A stretch of DNA of 42,337 nt. It comes from Lachnospiraceae bacterium (GTDB taxonomy: Bacteria; Bacillota_A; Clostridia; Lachnospirales; Lachnospiraceae). Below the pieces are notes generated by a model. It was not told the origin of the DNA and made no database searches. It saw nothing but the letters and a program-made list of their open reading frames with translations. The stretch is taken from assembly GCA_024691045.1 (NCBI GenBank), contig JAILOC010000044.1:1-42337 (forward strand), given 5' to 3'. This document shows, in pieces, positions 7,145-15,892 of the stretch. How positions within the stretch are numbered: position 1 is the stretch's first letter; every line of letters begins with the position of its first letter. Position numbers and translations under genes: made by a program.

Positions 7145-7849
7145 TTACTTCTCTTCTCTTTTCAAGGCAGCCTGCATTGCTTCCTCTACCGGATCGGTCT
7201 CGGGAGCCTGGTCGGGGTGCTCCTCGTAAAACCTGTTTTCTACCTGCTCAAACGCCTTCCTGTAAAGCATTGCGCTCAGATATCCGGGGCCGCTGATGCC
7301 GAACATTATTACTATGGGGATCAGGGGACTCTCGATTCCGATAAAAAGAAAGATGGCCACGGGGATCATGTAAAGGATTCCCATAAGAATCGCTCTGGGA
7401 AGGATCGCAACGGTCATATGGAGACCGCTCTTGATGGTTCCCTTGATCGTATTGTCGAATCTTGCCAGAACCGGGAAGATCATGATGCAGCCGATATAGA
7501 TAAAGAACAAAAAGGCGAACATCACGGCTCGGACTATCTGGGTTCCCTCGCCCTCAAGGCCGAGCGCGAAAAAGACGTCAAATATTCCGAGAACGATAAC
7601 AACGAGCATAATAAGCCAGATAATGGTGGCCTGCTTGAAATTCTGTCTGAATGAGCGGAAAAACCCTTTGGTGGTGCCGGTCTCCTCATTCTTAAGAAGC
7701 TTGTAGCACATATAATCCTTGGCCGTCAGTGCGGCCCCCATCGTAATGACCGGGAGGCAGAGCGCAAGCGTAAGGATATTGATCCACATAAGATCTGCCA
7801 TCTTGGTCAGTGCTACCATGAATTTTGAATCGGGGTTAAATAATCTCAC
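7145..7849 (-). CDS. DUF624 (YesL-like) membrane protein
   Basis: The 234-residue protein has about five transmembrane segments: NILTLALCLPVITMGAALTA (~24-43), IIWLIMLVVIVLGIFDVFFA (~75-95), VMFAFLFFIYIGCIMIFPVL, ILMGILYMIPVAIFLFIGI and a weaker last one. This pattern with the CLPVITMGAA segment is characteristic of DUF624/YesL proteins, which often sit beside carbohydrate ABC transporters. Their function is unknown. The start is GTG at 7849 with GGAAGGT upstream, 11 bp after the GNAT stop. It is the last gene of the metG-hydrolase-GNAT run. No clear terminator follows. Confidence 0.85.
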   Translation of the reverse strand: MRLFNPDSKFMVALTKMADLMWINILTLALCLPVITMGAALTAKDYMCYKLLKNEETGTTKGFFRSFRQNFKQATIIWLIMLVVIVLGIFDVFFALGLEGEGTQIVRAVMFAFLFFIYIGCIMIFPVLARFDNTIKGTIKSGLHMTVAILPRAILMGILYMIPVAIFLFIGIESPLIPIVIMFGISGPGYLSAMLYRKAFEQVENRFYEEHPDQAPETDPVEEAMQAALKREEK

Positions 7850-7860
7850 TTTGTACCTTC

Positions 7861-8352
7861 CTAAAAAACCAGTTCCATTCCGGTTACCTTGATACCGGAG
7901 ATGTTCTTCTCCGGCTCGGTCACCTTAAATCCTATCTTTTTGTAAAAATCGATGGCATAAGGCGCAGCCCTTACCACCATTGTGTTCTCATGACAGACAT
8001 CCCTCAGGTATCTGCAGAGCTTATCGACTATCTCCGACGCTATGCCCATACGGTGGTATTCCTTTTTCACGAAAAGGAGGGAGAGCCTGTTGGTGTTCCG
8101 AAGCGATCCCACACCGACGATCTGACCGTCCAGCCTGGCTACGACCATCGGATAATTTCCGTTAAGGAATGCCTTGTGCAGATCGTCATCCGTCACAAAT
8201 TCAAAAAAATGCCCCACTCCTTCGGATCCGTAATCCTCGGCCTCGAATTCCATAAAGGTAGTCCAGACCAAAGAGATACTGTCCGTCCAGTCCTCGGGGC
8301 GGGCCCATTCGTACATTATCCGGGATTTCAGGAGAGCCTTGCCGTTATCCAT
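7861..8352 (-). CDS. GNAT family N-acetyltransferase
   Basis: The 163-residue protein shows the acetyl-CoA-binding motif A of GNAT enzymes, LSLLFVKKEYHRMGIASEIV (~90-110), preceded by the beta-strand VVARLDGQIVGVGSLR and followed by VVRAAPYAIDFYKKIGFKVT. The substrate cannot be predicted. The start at 8352 lies inside the end of the hydrolase gene (25-bp overlap) and has AGAGGAT at proper distance, which suggests translational coupling. A later ATG at 8316 is a weaker alternative. Confidence 0.88.
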   Translation of the reverse strand: MDNGKALLKSRIMYEWARPEDWTDSISLVWTTFMEFEAEDYGSEGVGHFFEFVTDDDLHKAFLNGNYPMVVARLDGQIVGVGSLRNTNRLSLLFVKKEYHRMGIASEIVDKLCRYLRDVCHENTMVVRAAPYAIDFYKKIGFKVTEPEKNISGIKVTGMELVF

Positions 8353-9260
8353 TCAAGGATATCCTCTTTGACAACTTCCCTGTCATCCTCGTTGAGTATT
8401 TCGTGTCTGTCTCCGGGATAGAGCTTCACGGTAATGTCGCGAACCCCGGCATTTTTGTAGCTTTCTACCGCAGTCTTAACGCCCTCGCCGTAATTTCCGA
8501 CGGGGTCCTCCTCACCCGCAACAAAAAAGAGAGGCAGATTCTTGGGCACGGCATCTATATTGCTCTGCTTCTGCATGCGCTTTATCAGCTCCATGAGAGT
8601 GATATAGCCGTTGGCGGTAAAACCGAATCCGCACATCGGATCTGCAATGTATTTATCTACGTTTTCACTGTTTACGCTGAGCCAGTCATAGGATGTACGC
8701 GGCGATTCAATCTTCTTGCAGTAGTTTCCGAAGCTCATCTTGGCCATAAGGGGAGACTTTGCTTTCGAACCCTTGAAAAGAGCCGTCATCTTGGCGATCG
8801 TGCTTCCGGCAAAGACTAATCCTCCGGGCGTGGTTCCGGTACCCATGATGACTGCCATATTGATGCCGGTTCCATATCTGTAGATATAGTTCCTTGCGAT
8901 GAAGGAGCCCATGCTGTGACCCATTATGATGATGGGAAGCCCGGGGAATTTATCCTGGGTGATCTTCTTTAATCTGTGAACATCCCTTACAACAACGGTC
9001 GCCGGATCCTGCTCACAGAAATACCCGGTGATCCCGCCTTCCGGAACGCTTCCGCCGTGTCCGAGATGATCTTCCCCGGTCACGATGAAGCCGTTTGATG
9101 TCATGAACGAAGCAAAGTCCTCGTATCTGTCAACATACTCTTCCATGCCGTGAATGACCTGGATGATGCCCTTTGCCTCACCCCTGTCCGGCATCCATCT
9201 CACACCGTGTATGGAGGATTCGCCGTCTCTCGAATCATAATAGAATTCTTCTTTTTTCAT
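8328..9260 (-). CDS. Alpha/beta hydrolase (serine aminopeptidase S33 / monoacylglycerol-lipase-like)
   Basis: The 310-residue protein has the nucleophile elbow GHSMGS with Ser116, the upstream oxyanion segment VIHGMEEYVDRYEDFA and the DHLGHGGSVP motif of lysophospholipase/monoacylglycerol-lipase relatives. The acid is likely Asp in GEEDPVG and the base His in YPGDRHEILNE. There is no signal peptide. The ATG at 9260 has AAGGAG and is 19 bp after metG. Substrate preference (lysophospholipid, monoglyceride or other ester) is inferred from family only. Confidence 0.88.
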   Translation of the reverse strand: MKKEEFYYDSRDGESSIHGVRWMPDRGEAKGIIQVIHGMEEYVDRYEDFASFMTSNGFIVTGEDHLGHGGSVPEGGITGYFCEQDPATVVVRDVHRLKKITQDKFPGLPIIIMGHSMGSFIARNYIYRYGTGINMAVIMGTGTTPGGLVFAGSTIAKMTALFKGSKAKSPLMAKMSFGNYCKKIESPRTSYDWLSVNSENVDKYIADPMCGFGFTANGYITLMELIKRMQKQSNIDAVPKNLPLFFVAGEEDPVGNYGEGVKTAVESYKNAGVRDITVKLYPGDRHEILNEDDREVVKEDILEWITARLS

Positions 9261-9279
9261 GGAAGTACTCCTTCCGTAA

Positions 9280-11277
9280 TCATCCTATTTCCGCACCTGC
9301 AGGCATATCCTTATCTATGCCGAGAAGAGAAAGCTCTCCCTCAGCATTCTCCGCGCAAAGGAGCATTCCTTCACTTGTAAGGCCTGCGATCTGGCGGGGT
9401 GCAAGGTTGGTGAGTACAACGACCTTCTTTCCGACCATCTCTTCAGCCGAATAACCCGACTTGATGCCGGAAAGGATCTGTCTTGTCTTACTTCCTATCT
9501 TAACCTGTGAGCAGAGGAGTTTCTTGGACCCCCGAACCTCTTCGCAGGAGATGATCTGTCCGACCTGCAGCTGGAGCTTTGCAAAATCGTCATAGCTGAT
9601 CTCTGCCTTGGGCTCAAGGTCTATGCCGTCATCTGCGGCTTCTTCCGTATTTTCTCCGGAGGTTATTCCGTTCTCTCTTTCATACTCAGCTCTCTGGGCT
9701 GCACGGATCTCCTCTACCTTCTTCATTATATCTTCAAGATTAAGGCGTGCAAAGAGAGTCTCGGGATCTGAGGTGACCTTCTTGCCGGATTCGAAAAGTC
9801 CGAATTTATCGAGATCTTCATAATCTCTCAGATCATTTTCACCGATCTGTGCAAGGATGGCCTTCGCGGTCTCGGGCATATAGGAATAAAGAAGATTTGC
9901 TCCGATCGCGATGGACTCGGTAAGGTTGTACATAACCTCCGCAAGTCTGTCCTTTCCGGCTTCGTCCTTGGCAAGAGTCCAGGGCTCGGTCTCATCGATA
10001 TATTTATTGGAACGTTTGAAGATCGCAAACACTTCGTCGATGGCGTCGGCAACCCTGAGGTCATCCATCTTCGCTGTGACCTTATCCCTTGCAGCGGTAA
10101 CGACTGCCTTAAGGTCGGCATCGACATCGCCTTCGGCACCTGTCTTTGTTACTACACCGTCAAAGTATTTATTGGTCATGGAGATCGTTCTCTTTACGAG
10201 ATTTCCGAGGATATTCGCAAGATCGGAATTGTATCTCTCAGTCATGAGCTCCCATGTGATGGTTCCGTCATTTTCGTAAGGCATCTCGTGGAGCACATAG
10301 TAACGTACCGCATCGACACCGTAGAGTGAGATGAGATCGTCCGCATAAATGACATTTCCTCTGGACTTGCTCATCTTCTCGCCGCCCTGAAGAAGCCAGG
10401 GATGTCCGAATACCTTCTTGGGAAGGGGCTCTTCAAGAGACATAAGGAAAATGGGCCAGTAGATCGTATGGAAACGGACAATGTCCTTTCCTATAAGATG
10501 AAGATCTGCGGGCCAGAACTTTTTGTACATATCGGAACTGTTGCCGTCTGCGTCGTATCCGATACCGGTGATATAGTTGCTGAGTGCATCAAGCCATACA
10601 TACACCACATGCTTCTCATCAAAAGTAACGGGGATGCCCCATTTAAATGAGGTCCTGGATACGCACAGATCCTGAAGTCCGGGCTTAAGGAAATTGTTCA
10701 CCATCTCGTTCTTGCGGGATACGGGCTGGATGAACTCCGGATGCTCGTCATAATATTTCATGAGCTTGTCCGCATATTTGCTCATCTTGAAGAAATATGC
10801 CTCTTCCTTGGCGGGCTTTACCTCACGTCCGCAGTCGGGGCACTTGCCGTCGACGAGCTGGCTCTCCGTCCAGAAGGACTCACAGGGAGTGCAGTACAAT
10901 CCTTCGTAAGCTCCCTTGTAGATATCGCCCTTGTCATACATCTTCTTGAAGATCTTCTGTATCTGGGCTTCATGATCCGCATCGGTGGTGCGGATGAATT
11001 TGTCGTAAGAAACATTTAGACTGTCGCAGATGCCCCTAATGATGCCTGCTATCCGGTCAACGAATTCCTTGGGGGATATACCCTCTGCCCCGGCCTTTTC
11101 CTCTACCTTCTGACCATGCTCATCGGTTCCTGTCTGGAAAAAGACTTCGAAGCCCTGCTGTCTCTTATGTCTGGCGATGGCATCCGCCATGACTATTTCA
11201 TAAGAATTTCCTATATGGGGTTTGCCTGATGTGTAGGCTATTGCCGTTGTAATGTAATAAGGTCCCTTATTCTGCAT
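9280..11277 (-). CDS. metG: Methionyl-tRNA synthetase
   Basis: The 665-residue class I synthetase has HIGN (HIGH signature) about residue 19, the zinc knuckle CTPC...CPDC, and KMSKS about residue 300. A C-terminal EMAP/Trbp111-type tRNA-binding domain runs from YDDFAKLQLQVGQI to the end (~560-665). It charges tRNA-Met in the cytoplasm. I chose the ATG at 11277 (MQNKGPYYITTA), because the upstream GTG of the longer frame is part of the ribosome site GGAAGGTG. The 80-bp gap before the gene has no room for a T-box leader. A perfect palindrome TAGATTAATCTA sits there at 11334-11345, of unknown meaning. Confidence 0.97.
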   Translation of the reverse strand: MQNKGPYYITTAIAYTSGKPHIGNSYEIVMADAIARHKRQQGFEVFFQTGTDEHGQKVEEKAGAEGISPKEFVDRIAGIIRGICDSLNVSYDKFIRTTDADHEAQIQKIFKKMYDKGDIYKGAYEGLYCTPCESFWTESQLVDGKCPDCGREVKPAKEEAYFFKMSKYADKLMKYYDEHPEFIQPVSRKNEMVNNFLKPGLQDLCVSRTSFKWGIPVTFDEKHVVYVWLDALSNYITGIGYDADGNSSDMYKKFWPADLHLIGKDIVRFHTIYWPIFLMSLEEPLPKKVFGHPWLLQGGEKMSKSRGNVIYADDLISLYGVDAVRYYVLHEMPYENDGTITWELMTERYNSDLANILGNLVKRTISMTNKYFDGVVTKTGAEGDVDADLKAVVTAARDKVTAKMDDLRVADAIDEVFAIFKRSNKYIDETEPWTLAKDEAGKDRLAEVMYNLTESIAIGANLLYSYMPETAKAILAQIGENDLRDYEDLDKFGLFESGKKVTSDPETLFARLNLEDIMKKVEEIRAAQRAEYERENGITSGENTEEAADDGIDLEPKAEISYDDFAKLQLQVGQIISCEEVRGSKKLLCSQVKIGSKTRQILSGIKSGYSAEEMVGKKVVVLTNLAPRQIAGLTSEGMLLCAENAEGELSLLGIDKDMPAGAEIG

Positions 11278-11357
11278 ACCTATCACCTTCCTTTTCGGCG
11301 TCGCGTAACGAACGTCTGTCTTTTCGAATATAATAGATTAATCTACCACAAATGGCT

Positions 11358-12149
11358 TTATTCGTCCATTAAACGGTTATATTCCTCGCATACCGCTTCG
11401 AATATCGCCTCGGATCCGTTGCCGCTGTCGGGATGATATACCTTGCACAGATCGCGGTATCTTTTCTTTATCTGTTCAGGAGTCCTGCAGCCCTCGAAGA
11501 ATCCGCTCACGGAGCCGCTCCCGCCCCGGCTGTCTTCTATATAGTCTTCATCGCCCTCTTCTATGTATTCCTCATCCTGATAGTCATCGTCGTAATAATC
11601 TTCCTCGATGCGCTCTTTCTTACGCCCCGGAATACGTTCATGCCGGCCTTTTGTATAGCCGTCGTTATATCCCCTGTCATATCCTTCGTCGTAGCCGTGG
11701 ACGTTTTCGTAGATGTCATCGATCTTCTCTGTAAGACTTTCGGACTCCTCGAGCACCTCACGCTTAAGGTTTACGTACCTGATCAGTCTGAGCACATCCA
11801 GAACCGGTCCGCCGACGATCATGATGATCACGATGAGATGGAGCTGTTCCTCCGTGACCCTGTCTTTGAGAGTGTAGAGTACATAAGCCGCAACAGCCGC
11901 AACTCCGCAGCCAACGAAGAAGTTCCTGAATATCCTGATGAAAAAGTAAACATATGACACGATGCCGTACATCGTGATGAATATCTTAGCGCAGTGCAAA
12001 GGATCCCCGGACATCGCCTCAAGTGTTGCCCCGGCATCCCCGGTCCAGAAAAGAAGACCGGTGAGGAGCAGTGCCATTATGAGTTTTGCCGGTATCACAG
12101 CCAGTCTTGCCCTGAGCTCCGCTACCTTTACAACTTTAAGTCCGTTCAT
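11358..12149 (-). CDS. Membrane-anchored J-domain (DnaJ-like) protein
   Basis: The 263-residue protein has three likely transmembrane stretches in the first ~115 residues (about 18-36, 55-90 as one or two helices, 100-118). A hydrophilic linker follows that is very rich in Asp, Glu, Tyr and Gly. The last ~50 residues, EQIKKRYRDLCKVYHPDSGN..., form a short C-terminal J domain with an intact HPD triad. J domains stimulate DnaK ATPase, so this may recruit DnaK to the membrane. The start overlaps the stop of the O-antigen-ligase-like gene (ATGA) with GGAGG upstream, pointing to coupling with that membrane protein. Confidence 0.82.
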   Translation of the reverse strand: MNGLKVVKVAELRARLAVIPAKLIMALLLTGLLFWTGDAGATLEAMSGDPLHCAKIFITMYGIVSYVYFFIRIFRNFFVGCGVAAVAAYVLYTLKDRVTEEQLHLIVIIMIVGGPVLDVLRLIRYVNLKREVLEESESLTEKIDDIYENVHGYDEGYDRGYNDGYTKGRHERIPGRKKERIEEDYYDDDYQDEEYIEEGDEDYIEDSRGGSGSVSGFFEGCRTPEQIKKRYRDLCKVYHPDSGNGSEAIFEAVCEEYNRLMDE

Positions 12150-13834
12150 TTATCCTCCGTTTTCGAAAGCCACCTTACGGCCGATGCGCCAAATCCCATC
12201 AGAAGCGATAGCTGCGACAGGTTCATGGCCGTCTGAAAGCTGAATAGATTGTTTACCATATATGCGACTATGCCTGCAGATGCCGCAAGCGCGACCGTAT
12301 GAAATATTTCCGGGTATGTTCTGCGCGTGGCTTTATTCACCAATGCACCGAAAGACTGTCTGAGAAGTGAGATCAGCATTCCGTAGAAGCACACGGTTCC
12401 GGCAATTCCTGTATTTACCAGCATTGTAACAGGCTCGCAATGCGCATTTGTCAGTCTGGCCCCTCCGAAATATTCCGTTACCCTTGACGAGATACCGGGA
12501 AATCTGCCGCTGTACATAACCGAATAAAATGTATCAGGTCCGCCTCCGAAAAGCTTCTCACGGATATTCATTCTCCAAAACAGCTTAAGGCCCGAAGAGA
12601 TCGTTATGCCCCTGCTGCTGGCCCATTCCTCCCCGAAAAAAAGAACAGGACCGGTTCCGAAGATTCCTCCGCTTATCGTATTAACAGTCACGACAAGAAA
12701 ATATAACGCGGCCGACACACATACGGCAACGATCATAATGTTTCCGAAGACGAATCCTGTTTTATCGCATCCCTCTTTGAGCCTTCTTCGTATGACATCC
12801 GCTATGATGAGGAATACCGCCAGAAAAACAGCCAGGAATGCAGGGCTGCTGAGGATCCTTGTTACGCCGTCATTGGATCTTTCATATACTCCGCCTCTTA
12901 CGGCGATCGCATGCACAAGCCCCCCGGAAAAGAATATGACCATCAGCTCCGTGAGGCTTTTAAGCCTTTTCATTTCCTTTCCGCAAAATAGGAGCAAAAG
13001 GCAGATGACTGCCGGAGCTGCGAAGTATGCGCTCGCAGAACCCTGTGTAAAGAAGCAATAGGATCCCGTGAAAAAAACAAACAGGCAGAGAGCCTTTACG
13101 GCACCTGAGTTTTTCGTTTTCTTCAGGCAGGCCGTCATATAACATACCGCAGGAACAAAAAGAACACATACAAGATATCCGCAGAACCAGTTGCCGTTTC
13201 CGATGGTTGATACCTTTGATTCGTCCCAGCCTTCTATGCCAAGATCCTTCCCGGCAATGTCTATTATGATCCCCGCTTCATATACCATGGAAGATGCAAG
13301 AATCACCGTTCCCGTAAAAAACGAACCGTTCATGCAGGTTCTTCCTATCACAAGAATACAGGCACACATTGCGATATATTCCCATGTTCCCACGAACCAG
13401 TTTGCTTCGCCGAGATATGCAATATCCTTTCTTTCGGACAGCGCATATGATATGCATATGCATAGCGTAAACAGGACTGTCCATATCTCATGGGGCAGGA
13501 CCGATTTTTTCAGATTGCGGAATAATCCCGAAAAATACAGGCGGTCTTTTGTAAACAGCCGTGCGGTCACGGAAACAAGGAACAATACCGCGGAGACGAG
13601 AAACATCCACAGAGTGATCTTAAGATGTGCTATCCAGAAAATCGACTTGTCCGTGCCGAGAGTATTATAGCCCGTAAGATACAAAGGAAGCCCAAGTCCC
13701 GCCGAAAGCAGATAGTAGAGCACAGAGATCCTGAATGCAAGAAAAGAGATCAGTCTCAAAACTCCGGCGAAACCGGAAAACTCCTTTTCGTCCGGGTCTA
13801 TCCCCATATTATTTTTCAAAAAGGTTTTGATCAT
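12146..13834 (-). CDS. O-antigen ligase / polymerase-like polytopic membrane protein
   Basis: The protein of about 560 residues has a dozen or more hydrophobic helices. A central extracytoplasmic loop contains FGGGPDTFYSVMYSGRFP and NAHCEPVTMLVNTGIAGT, which correspond to the GxGPDTF and AHN-type motifs of the Wzy_C/O-antigen ligase family. Such proteins transfer or polymerise glycans on the outer face of the membrane. The start is uncertain. ATG 13834 overlaps the RluA gene by 26 bp, and ATG 13807 lies one base after that gene's stop. Neither has a good ribosome site. It is followed by the J-protein in an ATGA overlap. Confidence 0.75.
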   Translation of the reverse strand: MIKTFLKNNMGIDPDEKEFSGFAGVLRLISFLAFRISVLYYLLSAGLGLPLYLTGYNTLGTDKSIFWIAHLKITLWMFLVSAVLFLVSVTARLFTKDRLYFSGLFRNLKKSVLPHEIWTVLFTLCICISYALSERKDIAYLGEANWFVGTWEYIAMCACILVIGRTCMNGSFFTGTVILASSMVYEAGIIIDIAGKDLGIEGWDESKVSTIGNGNWFCGYLVCVLFVPAVCYMTACLKKTKNSGAVKALCLFVFFTGSYCFFTQGSASAYFAAPAVICLLLLFCGKEMKRLKSLTELMVIFFSGGLVHAIAVRGGVYERSNDGVTRILSSPAFLAVFLAVFLIIADVIRRRLKEGCDKTGFVFGNIMIVAVCVSAALYFLVVTVNTISGGIFGTGPVLFFGEEWASSRGITISSGLKLFWRMNIREKLFGGGPDTFYSVMYSGRFPGISSRVTEYFGGARLTNAHCEPVTMLVNTGIAGTVCFYGMLISLLRQSFGALVNKATRRTYPEIFHTVALAASAGIVAYMVNNLFSFQTAMNLSQLSLLMGFGASAVRWLSKTEDK

Positions 13835-14486
13835 ATATTTTATACGCCGGGTTATCCGGCAGTACGCAAAACTTTTCTTCAGATCCGTCCGAAGGATCAT
13901 AGATGCACAGCCTGTCCGCACAGAGTGCCGGAGAGGTTATTCCGAGCTTTTCGGAAAAAGCCCTGCTTTCATCATTTCCGTATTTCATATCGCCGAGAAG
14001 AGGAAGTCCGAGCCTATTCATCTGCGCCCTTATCTGGTGGAATCTTCCGGTGGCAATCTCTATACGGTAAAGTGAGGTTCCGCTTTTTCTGCCGAGAAGT
14101 TCATAATGCAGCTCCGCTCTTTTGAATTCCTCACCCTCACCGATCACGCACAGATTGTCAGAGGTCTTTTTCATATAACAGACATCGGTGCCCATTTCCG
14201 GACCTTCACCATAGGTTACGGCAACGTATGATTTCTTCAGTTTTCCTTTTGCAATCTCATCCGAAAGAAGCGCAGCCGTCCTCTTATCCTTCGCAAAAAC
14301 AAGAAGTCCTTCAACGGGCTGGTCAAGCCTGTGGACCACCCCGAGATAACCGCCCTTCAGGTGGTTTTTCAAAATGCTGCAGACATCCTGTGTCCTCACC
14401 GATGATGTCTGTACAGGGATTCCCGCGGGTTTATATATGACCATAAAATGATCGTTTTCGGATATGATCTTTATTTCCGGCTTCAT
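13809..14486 (-). CDS. RluA-family pseudouridine synthase
   Basis: The 225-residue protein has the RluA-family catalytic motif GVVHRLDQPVEGLLVFAK with Asp55, preceded by IYKPAGIPVQ and followed by GRFHQIRAQMNRLGLPLLGD. It isomerises uridines in 23S rRNA or tRNA; the target site cannot be assigned. It lacks the N-terminal S4 domain found in some relatives. The start ATG overlaps the rsmF stop (ATGA, 14483-14486), so the two RNA-modification genes are coupled. Confidence 0.92.
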   Translation of the reverse strand: MKPEIKIISENDHFMVIYKPAGIPVQTSSVRTQDVCSILKNHLKGGYLGVVHRLDQPVEGLLVFAKDKRTAALLSDEIAKGKLKKSYVAVTYGEGPEMGTDVCYMKKTSDNLCVIGEGEEFKRAELHYELLGRKSGTSLYRIEIATGRFHQIRAQMNRLGLPLLGDMKYGNDESRAFSEKLGITSPALCADRLCIYDPSDGSEEKFCVLPDNPAYKIYDQNLFEK

Positions 14487-15868
14487 CCCTGTATCCTCAG
14501 TCCCTTAGGGTAATGGTTCTTGATGATCCCGCCGGAAGCCTTGCCCCATCCGAGGGAGTATCCGCACACACTCACAAGACACCAGCCTTTGCCGTCGCCG
14601 CTTAGTGTCATTCCTTTTACAAAATTTTCAGCTTCGGCTTCATCAGCCCTTTTTGACAGCAGGACATCTCCTTCTCCGAGCACCATTGCAAGAGCGTGTG
14701 CGGGTTCGAATCTGTCCTTCTTAAAGGTTCCTATGTGAAGTCCGCATCTTGCGACCTTAAGGCCCGAAAGCGAAGGTGTTTCCTTCGGCATGATGAAAAG
14801 ATTGTCTCCGAAAAGCCTGAACCTGTCACGTGCCGAAGCTATTTCCGAAGAAGCTTCCGGCGCAAGGGACGACTTAAGGAATTCATCCAGGGCTTTCCTG
14901 CCCTTAAGCTCCGATACCGGCTCATATCCGCCGGGCGGAAGGATGTCCGCACCGTCTCCTTCTTTCACCAGAAGTGCGGCGAACTGTCCCTCTCCGCAAA
15001 AATGCATCGGCCATACACGGATTGCATCCCTGCATCCGTCCAGCCCGTCCATGAGGCCCTCCGCAGAGTTTTTGAAAAAATCCGTGTTCATTATTTTCAT
15101 ATCAGGATGCTTTCCGGTCAGTTCAAGCACCCTGTCCTCGTTTTCGGCTTTCTCGAAAGTACAGGTCGAATAAATAAGCACGCCGCCGCTTTTAAGACAG
15201 GTGTATGCATTTTCGAGTATTCCCTCCTGTCTTGCCGCGCTCTCGCATACAAGCTCCCGGCTCCACTGCATGACGGCTTCGGAATTTTTCCTGAACATCC
15301 CTTCTCCCGAGCAGGGAGCATCGACTATTACAGCATCGAAATATCCTGCAAATCTTTCGGCAAGCCTTTCGGGTGTTTCGTTTAAGACCACTGCATTTGC
15401 AATCCCCATTCTCTCAATATTTCCTGAAAGAACGCTGCATCTGGCCTTAACTATCTCATTGGAAAAAAGAATTCCTTTCCCCGCCATGGCGGATGCGATC
15501 TGTGTTGACTTTCCTCCCGGCGAAGCACACATATCGAGAACCTTCATTCCGTCCCTAAGCAATCCGCTGCGACGAAGAAGTGCTCCCGGGATCATCGCTC
15601 CCGGATCCTGAATATAATATGCACCCGCATCATGAAACGGTCTTCTTCCGGGTGCGCATTCCGGATCGAACAGATATCCGTCATTTTCGTATGACAGCTT
15701 TTTGAGCTTCATTTCCCGGATGAGATCCGTGCTGTCTTCTCCCGTTTTCTTGAGCGGATTGAGCCTGAGCGCACGCACGGGTTCTTTTTCGCATGCCTTA
15801 TCAAGAAGAAGAGCTTCCTCTTCCCCTATCATATCCTTTATTCCGCTTAAAAATCCTTCAGGCAGCAT
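14483..15868 (-). CDS. rsmF: RsmF-type 16S rRNA (cytosine-C5) methyltransferase
   Basis: The 461-residue NOP2/Sun-family enzyme has motif I VLDMCASPGGKSTQIA, motif IV VDAPCSGEGMFRKN and motif VI IYSTCTFEKAENE, with both catalytic cysteines (in DAPCSGEG and STCTFE). It uses SAM to make m5C in rRNA. The extended C-terminal part (~290-461) fits the RsmF-specific RNA-binding domains. The N-terminus MLPEGFLSGIKDMIGEEEA is typical. There is no strong ribosome site before 15868 and the gene follows the arginase-like gene by 24 bp. Confidence 0.9.
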   Translation of the reverse strand: MLPEGFLSGIKDMIGEEEALLLDKACEKEPVRALRLNPLKKTGEDSTDLIREMKLKKLSYENDGYLFDPECAPGRRPFHDAGAYYIQDPGAMIPGALLRRSGLLRDGMKVLDMCASPGGKSTQIASAMAGKGILFSNEIVKARCSVLSGNIERMGIANAVVLNETPERLAERFAGYFDAVIVDAPCSGEGMFRKNSEAVMQWSRELVCESAARQEGILENAYTCLKSGGVLIYSTCTFEKAENEDRVLELTGKHPDMKIMNTDFFKNSAEGLMDGLDGCRDAIRVWPMHFCGEGQFAALLVKEGDGADILPPGGYEPVSELKGRKALDEFLKSSLAPEASSEIASARDRFRLFGDNLFIMPKETPSLSGLKVARCGLHIGTFKKDRFEPAHALAMVLGEGDVLLSKRADEAEAENFVKGMTLSGDGKGWCLVSVCGYSLGWGKASGGIIKNHYPKGLRIQG

Positions 15869-15892
15869 GTTCTGTGATCGTTTTTGATTTCG

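Noticed and set aside
11287..11357. T-box or SAM riboswitch before metG
   Set aside because: The gap is only 80 bp and shows neither a T-box sequence nor riboswitch stems; only a 12-bp palindrome (11334-11345) of doubtful meaning.
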